Positions 60,120-64,000 of a stretch of 64,000 nt of DNA are shown here, piece by piece. The notes below the pieces were generated by a model. It saw only the letters and a program-made list of their open reading frames with translations, ran no database searches and was not told where the DNA came from. Each line of letters opens with the position of its first letter. The stretch's first letter is position 1. A program made the translations under genes and the position numbers. The stretch is from Microbacterium sp. MYb66 (lineage in GTDB: Bacteria > Actinomycetota > Actinomycetes > Actinomycetales > Microbacteriaceae): NCBI RefSeq assembly GCF_002979435.1, contig NZ_PCOV01000001.1, positions 372,001 to 436,000 of the forward strand, read 5' to 3'.

Positions 60120-61667
60120 ATGACTATCCCGCGCAGCGAACCGACGATCATCGGCGCGTCGTCGGCAGCCGTCGACGACGACGGACGACAGCGATCCTAC
60201 GAGGTGCGCACCTTCGGGTGCCAGATGAACGTGCACGACTCCGAGCGACTCTCGGGTTCTCTGGAGAGCGCCGGGTACGTCCGCGCGCTCGACGGCGCCG
60301 AAGCCGACGTGGTGATCATCAACACCTGCGCGGTCCGCGACAATGCCGCCGGGAAGCTCTATGGCACGCTCGGACATCTCGCTTCGGTGAAGCGCCGCAA
60401 GCAGGGCATGCAGATCGCCGTTGGCGGATGCCTCGCGCAGATGGACAAGCAGGCCGTGCTCGACAAGGCGCCGTGGGTCGATGTGGTGTTCGGCACACAC
60501 AACATGGGCTCGTTGCCGGGGCTGCTGGAGCGCGCCCGACACAACGGCGACGCCGAACTCGAGATCCTCGAGTCGCTCGAGGTCTTCCCATCCACCCTCC
60601 CGACCAAACGCGACTCTGCGCACAGCGGCTGGGTCTCGATCTCGGTCGGCTGCAACAACACTTGCACGTTCTGCATCGTGCCGAGCCTGCGCGGCAAAGA
60701 GAAAGACCGTCGTCCCGGCGACATCCTGAACGAGATCCGTCTCCTCGTCGAGGACGGCGCGATCGAGGTCACCCTCCTCGGACAGAACGTGAACTCCTAC
60801 GGCGTCGAGTTCGGCGACCGCCAGGCGTTCGGCAAGCTGCTCCGCGCCGCGGGCGAGATCGAGGGCCTGGAGCGCATTCGTTTCACGAGCCCGCACCCTG
60901 CGGCCTTCACCGACGACGTGATCGACGCGATGGCCGAGACGCCCAATGTGATGCCGCAGCTGCACATGCCGCTCCAGTCGGGAAGCGACCGCATCCTCAA
61001 GGCGATGCGTCGGTCGTACCGCAGTGAGCGGTTCCTGGGTATCCTCGACCGCGTCCGTGATCGTATCCCCAACGCCGCGATCACGACCGACATCATCGTC
61101 GGCTTCCCGGGGGAGACTGAAGAAGCCTTCGAAGACACCATGCGTGTCGTCGAGCAGGCTCGGTTCTCGGCAGCCTTCACATTCCAGTACTCGATCCGCG
61201 AGGGCACCCCGGCGGCGACCATGGAGGATCAGGTGCCCAAGGAGGTCGTCCAGGCGCGGTACAACCGCCTGATCGCCCTGCAGGAGCGCATCTCGCTGGA
61301 GGAGAACCAGAAGCAGGTCGGTCGCGAGATCGAGGTACTGGTCTCCACCGGCGAGGGCAAGAAGGACACCGAGACGCATCGTCTCACCGGCCGCGCCGAA
61401 GACAACCGCCTGGTGCACTTCGAGGTCACCGAAGGGTCCGATCTTCCTCGGCCTGGCGATGTCGTGACCGTGACCGTCTCACATGGGGCTCCCTTCCACC
61501 TGCTGGCCGATGACCCCACGGGGGCGCCGCTGCGAATCCGTCGCACACGCGGCGGCGACGCCTGGGACCGCTCGCAGGCCGAGTCCTGCGCGGTTCCCGC
61601 CCCGGCCGCGGACGGCGGTCCCCGCGCGGTGTCGCTTGGCCTGCCGACCTTGCGCGTCGGCGTGTGA
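60120..61667 (+). CDS. miaB: tRNA-2-methylthio-N6-dimethylallyladenosine synthase
   Basis: MiaB is a radical-SAM methylthiotransferase that modifies i6A37 in tRNAs made by MiaA. The 515-residue protein has the UPF0004 domain with three Cys ([21 protein letters not shown]), the radical-SAM loop C-x3-C-x2-C in [15 protein letters not shown] and a TRAM RNA-binding domain in the C-terminal part. The ATG at 60120 follows TACAAT (60105-60110) nine bases upstream. Overlaps miaA by GTGA, linking the two steps. Confidence 0.95.
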   Translation: MTIPRSEPTIIGASSAAVDDDGRQRSYEVRTFGCQMNVHDSERLSGSLESAGYVRALDGAEADVVIINTCAVRDNAAGKLYGTLGHLASVKRRKQGMQIAVGGCLAQMDKQAVLDKAPWVDVVFGTHNMGSLPGLLERARHNGDAELEILESLEVFPSTLPTKRDSAHSGWVSISVGCNNTCTFCIVPSLRGKEKDRRPGDILNEIRLLVEDGAIEVTLLGQNVNSYGVEFGDRQAFGKLLRAAGEIEGLERIRFTSPHPAAFTDDVIDAMAETPNVMPQLHMPLQSGSDRILKAMRRSYRSERFLGILDRVRDRIPNAAITTDIIVGFPGETEEAFEDTMRVVEQARFSAAFTFQYSIREGTPAATMEDQVPKEVVQARYNRLIALQERISLEENQKQVGREIEVLVSTGEGKKDTETHRLTGRAEDNRLVHFEVTEGSDLPRPGDVVTVTVSHGAPFHLLADDPTGAPLRIRRTRGGDAWDRSQAESCAVPAPAADGGPRAVSLGLPTLRVGV

Positions 61668-62575
61668 GTGAACCGCGGCTCTGGGCGGTAGTCGGGGCCA
61701 CCGGCACCGGAAAGAGTGATCTCGCGCTCGACCTCGCCGAGGCATTGCGTGCACGGGGCAACCCGGCCGAGATCGTGAACGCCGACGCCATGCAGCTGTA
61801 CCGCGGAATGGACATCGGCACCGCGAAGCTCCCGCTCGCGGAGCGCCGCGGTGTCCCGCACCATCTCCTCGACGTCCGAGAGGTCGATGAGGAGGCGGCA
61901 GTCGCCTGGTACCAGCCCGAGGCACGCGAGGCGATTCGTTCCATTCATATGAGAGGCGACGACGCGATCCTCGTCGGCGGCTCCGGCCTCTATATCTCGA
62001 GTGTCGTGTACGAGTTCCACTTCCCACCGCGCGACCCCGAAGTCCGTGCGCGCCTCGAGCAGGAGTCGGAGTCCCACGGTCTCGAAGGTCTGCTCGATCG
62101 CCTTCGCACCTTGGACCCCGCGACGGCGGCGAAGGTCGATCCTCGCAACAGCCGTCGAGTCATCCGAGCGCTCGAGGTCATCGAGCAGGGGAGCAGCACC
62201 TACGGCGCGTCCCTCCCCGAGCGTCCGGTGTTGTGGCATCCGCGAACCCGGTTGATCGGTCTGCACGTCGACCGAACCGACCTCGTGAATCGTCTCGACG
62301 CCCGGGTCGTGCGGATGTGGGAGGCGGGCCTCGTGGACGAGGTCGCAGACCTTCGGCAGAAGGGTCTCGAACGGGGCGCCACCGCCCCCAAGGCCATCGG
62401 CTACGCGCAGGCTCTGGCGCAGTTGGACGGCATCCTCACGGAAGCTGATGCCATCGCGCAGACGCAGGCGCTCACACGACGCTACGCTCGGCGACAGGTG
62501 TCATGGTTCAAGCGGTACGCGGAGTTGGAATGGCGGAACGCTCCGGCTGAGGTGGAGGAGCTCCTTCGGCACTGA
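61664..62575 (+). CDS. miaA: tRNA dimethylallyltransferase
   Basis: MiaA transfers a dimethylallyl group to A37 of tRNAs, the substrate of MiaB. The 303-residue protein has the P-loop [16 protein letters not shown] at the start, the [17 protein letters not shown] substrate segment, and the [12 protein letters not shown] block. The GTG start overlaps the miaB stop (GTGA). The C-terminal anticodon-binding part ([15 protein letters not shown]) is intact. Confidence 0.95.
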   Translation: MSEPRLWAVVGATGTGKSDLALDLAEALRARGNPAEIVNADAMQLYRGMDIGTAKLPLAERRGVPHHLLDVREVDEEAAVAWYQPEAREAIRSIHMRGDDAILVGGSGLYISSVVYEFHFPPRDPEVRARLEQESESHGLEGLLDRLRTLDPATAAKVDPRNSRRVIRALEVIEQGSSTYGASLPERPVLWHPRTRLIGLHVDRTDLVNRLDARVVRMWEAGLVDEVADLRQKGLERGATAPKAIGYAQALAQLDGILTEADAIAQTQALTRRYARRQVSWFKRYAELEWRNAPAEVEELLRH

Positions 62576-62631
62576 GTCCGTCCGCGCGCCCGGTCCCCGA
62601 CGATGTCGGTGGCACCTGCGACTCTGGTGAT

Positions 62632-63159
62632 ATGACCACCTGTTTCTTCACCGCCTCCAGCCTCGACGGATTCATCGCGACGGACCACCACTCGCTCGAT
62701 TGGCTGCTGACGCAGGACGTCGATCCTGACGGAGCGATGGGATACAACGCTTTCGAGAAGAACATCGGCGCGCTGGCGATGGGGTCCTCGACGTACGAGT
62801 GGGTGATGCGGCACGAAGAGGGGCGCTGGGGATACCGTCAACCCACCTGGGTCTTCACCCACCGGGAACTCGCGCTCCCGGAGAGCGCCGACGTGCGGCT
62901 GACTCAGGATGACGTGCGGAGCGTGCACGCCGAGATGCTCGAGGCTGCCGCAGGTCAGGACATCTGGATCGTCGGCGGGGGAGACCTCGCGGGACAATTC
63001 GCCGACGCCGGACTGCTGGACGAGGTCTGGGTGCAGTATGCGCCCGTCACGTTGGGCTCCGGCGCCCCGCTGCTTCCACGGCGGCTTGACCTCGAACTCG
63101 TCGATGTGGCGCGCAACCGCAACTTCCTCTGCGGCCGGTACCGCGTCGTGCAGCGCTGA
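62632..63159 (+). CDS. Dihydrofolate reductase-fold protein (RibD C-terminal-like)
   Basis: A 175-residue protein with the DHFR/RibD-C fold: FFTASSLDGFIATDHHSLDWL at the start, then ALAMGSSTYEWVM (the NADPH-binding GRxTYE-type segment) and DIWIVGGGDLAGQFADAGLLDEVWVQ. It is distinct from FolA (no PWHVPEDL). Such proteins are often annotated dihydrofolate reductase family; the true substrate is unknown. The promoter is not clear; it sits between miaA and dapF. Confidence 0.83.
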   Translation: MTTCFFTASSLDGFIATDHHSLDWLLTQDVDPDGAMGYNAFEKNIGALAMGSSTYEWVMRHEEGRWGYRQPTWVFTHRELALPESADVRLTQDDVRSVHAEMLEAAAGQDIWIVGGGDLAGQFADAGLLDEVWVQYAPVTLGSGAPLLPRRLDLELVDVARNRNFLCGRYRVVQR

Positions 63160-63177
63160 ACGAGCATTCGGAATCCC

Positions 63178-63183
63178 TAGACT
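63178..63183 (+). promoter_or_regulatory. -10 box of dapF (leaderless)
   Basis: TAGACT, 6 bases before the ATG at 63190. Confidence 0.6.
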
Positions 63184-63189
63184 GGGACC

Positions 63190-64000
63190 ATGGTCGCATT
63201 CACCAAGGGGCATGGCACAGGCAACGACTTCATCATCATCGCTGATCCCGACGGCGAACTCGACCTCACAGTCGAACAGGTCGCGGTGCTGTGCGATCGC
63301 CATTTCGGCATCGGTGCCGACGGGATCCTCCGAGTCGTGAGGTCAGCGGCGATCCCCGAAGGAGCAGCAGCTCTCGAAGAGGAATCTGGCGCGGAGTGGT
63401 TCATGGACTATCGCAACGCCGATGGGTCCATCGCAGAGATGTGCGGCAATGGCATCCGTGTGTTCGCGCACTACCTCGTCCGCTCCGGTCTTGCGACGAT
63501 CGAACCCGGGTCGACGCTGCCCATCGGCACCAGGGCAGGCGTCCGCGACGTGACGCGCAGTGCGACCGGATATCAGGTCGACCTGGGCCGCTGGAAGCTC
63601 TCGGGCGACGATCCGCTCGTACGCGTCGATGGCCTTTCGGTCACACGTCCCGGTCTCGGCATCGACGTCGGGAACCCGCACGTCGTGGTCGCGCTCGCCT
63701 CGGAGTCCGAGCTCGGCGCTCTCGAACTGCACCGCGCGCCCGGACTGGACCCGATGCTGCCCGCGGGAGCGAACATCGAGTTCGTCGTTCCGGGAGAACC
63801 TCTGGTGCGCGACGGCGTCGGACACGTGAGTATGCGCGTCTACGAGCGCGGTGTGGGGGAAACACTCAGCTGCGGTACCGGAGTGGCGGCGACCGCTCTC
63901 GCGGTGCGGTACTGGGCGGGTGAGAAAGCACCGGACAACTGGAGCGTGGAGGTTCCGGGAGGAACCCTCGGAGTCCGGATGTTCCCGGCCGAGGACGGCG
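63190..64000 (+). CDS. dapF: Diaminopimelate epimerase, 3' end missing
   Basis: DapF interconverts LL- and meso-diaminopimelate for lysine and peptidoglycan, with two Cys as acid/base. The visible 270 residues include [12 protein letters not shown] at the start, Cys85 in [18 protein letters not shown] and Cys228 in [13 protein letters not shown], so both catalytic residues are present. The gene runs off the right edge; about 10-30 residues are missing compared with the usual 280-300. The ATG at 63190 is supported by TAGACT 6 bases upstream. Confidence 0.96.
   Translation, partial: MVAFTKGHGTGNDFIIIADPDGELDLTVEQVAVLCDRHFGIGADGILRVVRSAAIPEGAAALEEESGAEWFMDYRNADGSIAEMCGNGIRVFAHYLVRSGLATIEPGSTLPIGTRAGVRDVTRSATGYQVDLGRWKLSGDDPLVRVDGLSVTRPGLGIDVGNPHVVVALASESELGALELHRAPGLDPMLPAGANIEFVVPGEPLVRDGVGHVSMRVYERGVGETLSCGTGVAATALAVRYWAGEKAPDNWSVEVPGGTLGVRMFPAEDG

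Overview
This window is a stretch of chromosome from a high-GC actinobacterium, most likely a Microbacteriaceae member close to Microbacterium. The evidence is the roughly two-thirds GC content, the protein families, and the gene orders infB-rbfA-truB-ribF, rpsO-pnp, dapB-thyA-folA-dapA-rnj-ftsK-pgsA-cinA-clgR-recA-recX and miaB-miaA-dapF. No tRNA, rRNA, CRISPR array, insertion sequence, integrase or attachment site was seen. It reads as core genome with small lineage-specific inserts. infB is cut by the left edge and dapF by the right edge.

Layout. 1-8 kb: translation and RNA modification (infB, rbfA, truB, ribF), a LuxR-type regulator without a P-loop, mutY, and two small membrane proteins. 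8-21 kb: a SNF2 helicase, pfkA, an S9 peptidase (ptrB-like), a PiT phosphate transporter with a small partner, a metallophosphoesterase, aspA, a fumarylacetoacetase-fold hydrolase, a PrsW-like membrane protease and an alpha/beta hydrolase. 21-30 kb: FKBP, YceI, an MFS exporter, rpsO, a membrane protein/winged-helix pair behind a tandem-palindrome operator, a 2OG-Fe(II) oxygenase, and the iron-uptake set efeU-efeO-efeB behind a DtxR/IdeR-type operator. 30-40 kb (the accessory part): a beta-lactamase-fold hydrolase, acyltransferase 3, a luciferase-like monooxygenase with its FMN reductase, an FAD oxidoreductase, a DUF5302 microprotein, a DedA protein, a glycosyltransferase-SGNH hydrolase fusion, and a UDP-sugar dehydrogenase. 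40-53 kb: pnp, an aldo/keto reductase-fold protein lacking its catalytic tetrad, a histidine phosphatase, lysine/diaminopimelate genes (dapB, dapA), a redox cluster (thioredoxin, DUF4395, OsmC), thyA-folA, a stand-alone EF-Tu domain II protein, and rnj. 53-64 kb: ftsK, pgsA, cinA, clgR, recA (with a LexA box), recX, miaB, miaA, dapF.

How it works together. Three diaminopimelate genes (dapB, dapA, dapF) are scattered in the window. RNA turnover (pnp, rnj) and nucleotide supply (thyA, folA) sit near genome-maintenance genes (ftsK, recA, recX, mutY). Many genes overlap by ATGA, GTGA or TGATG, which points to translational coupling.

The most notable signals are: (1) about twenty transcription starts where a TANNNT -10 box lies exactly 6-7 bases before ATG/GTG, which predicts widespread leaderless mRNAs; (2) an aldo/keto reductase-fold protein with all four catalytic residues replaced; (3) a lone EF-Tu domain II protein; (4) a GT4-SGNH fusion; (5) a 14-bp operator shared by the LLM monooxygenase promoter and yceI; (6) twin CTTTCC-N4-GGAAAG palindromes before a membrane protein/regulator pair; (7) a predicted leaderless seven-codon ORF overlapping the MFS start codon. 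All functions are read from sequence by eye; no database search was run.
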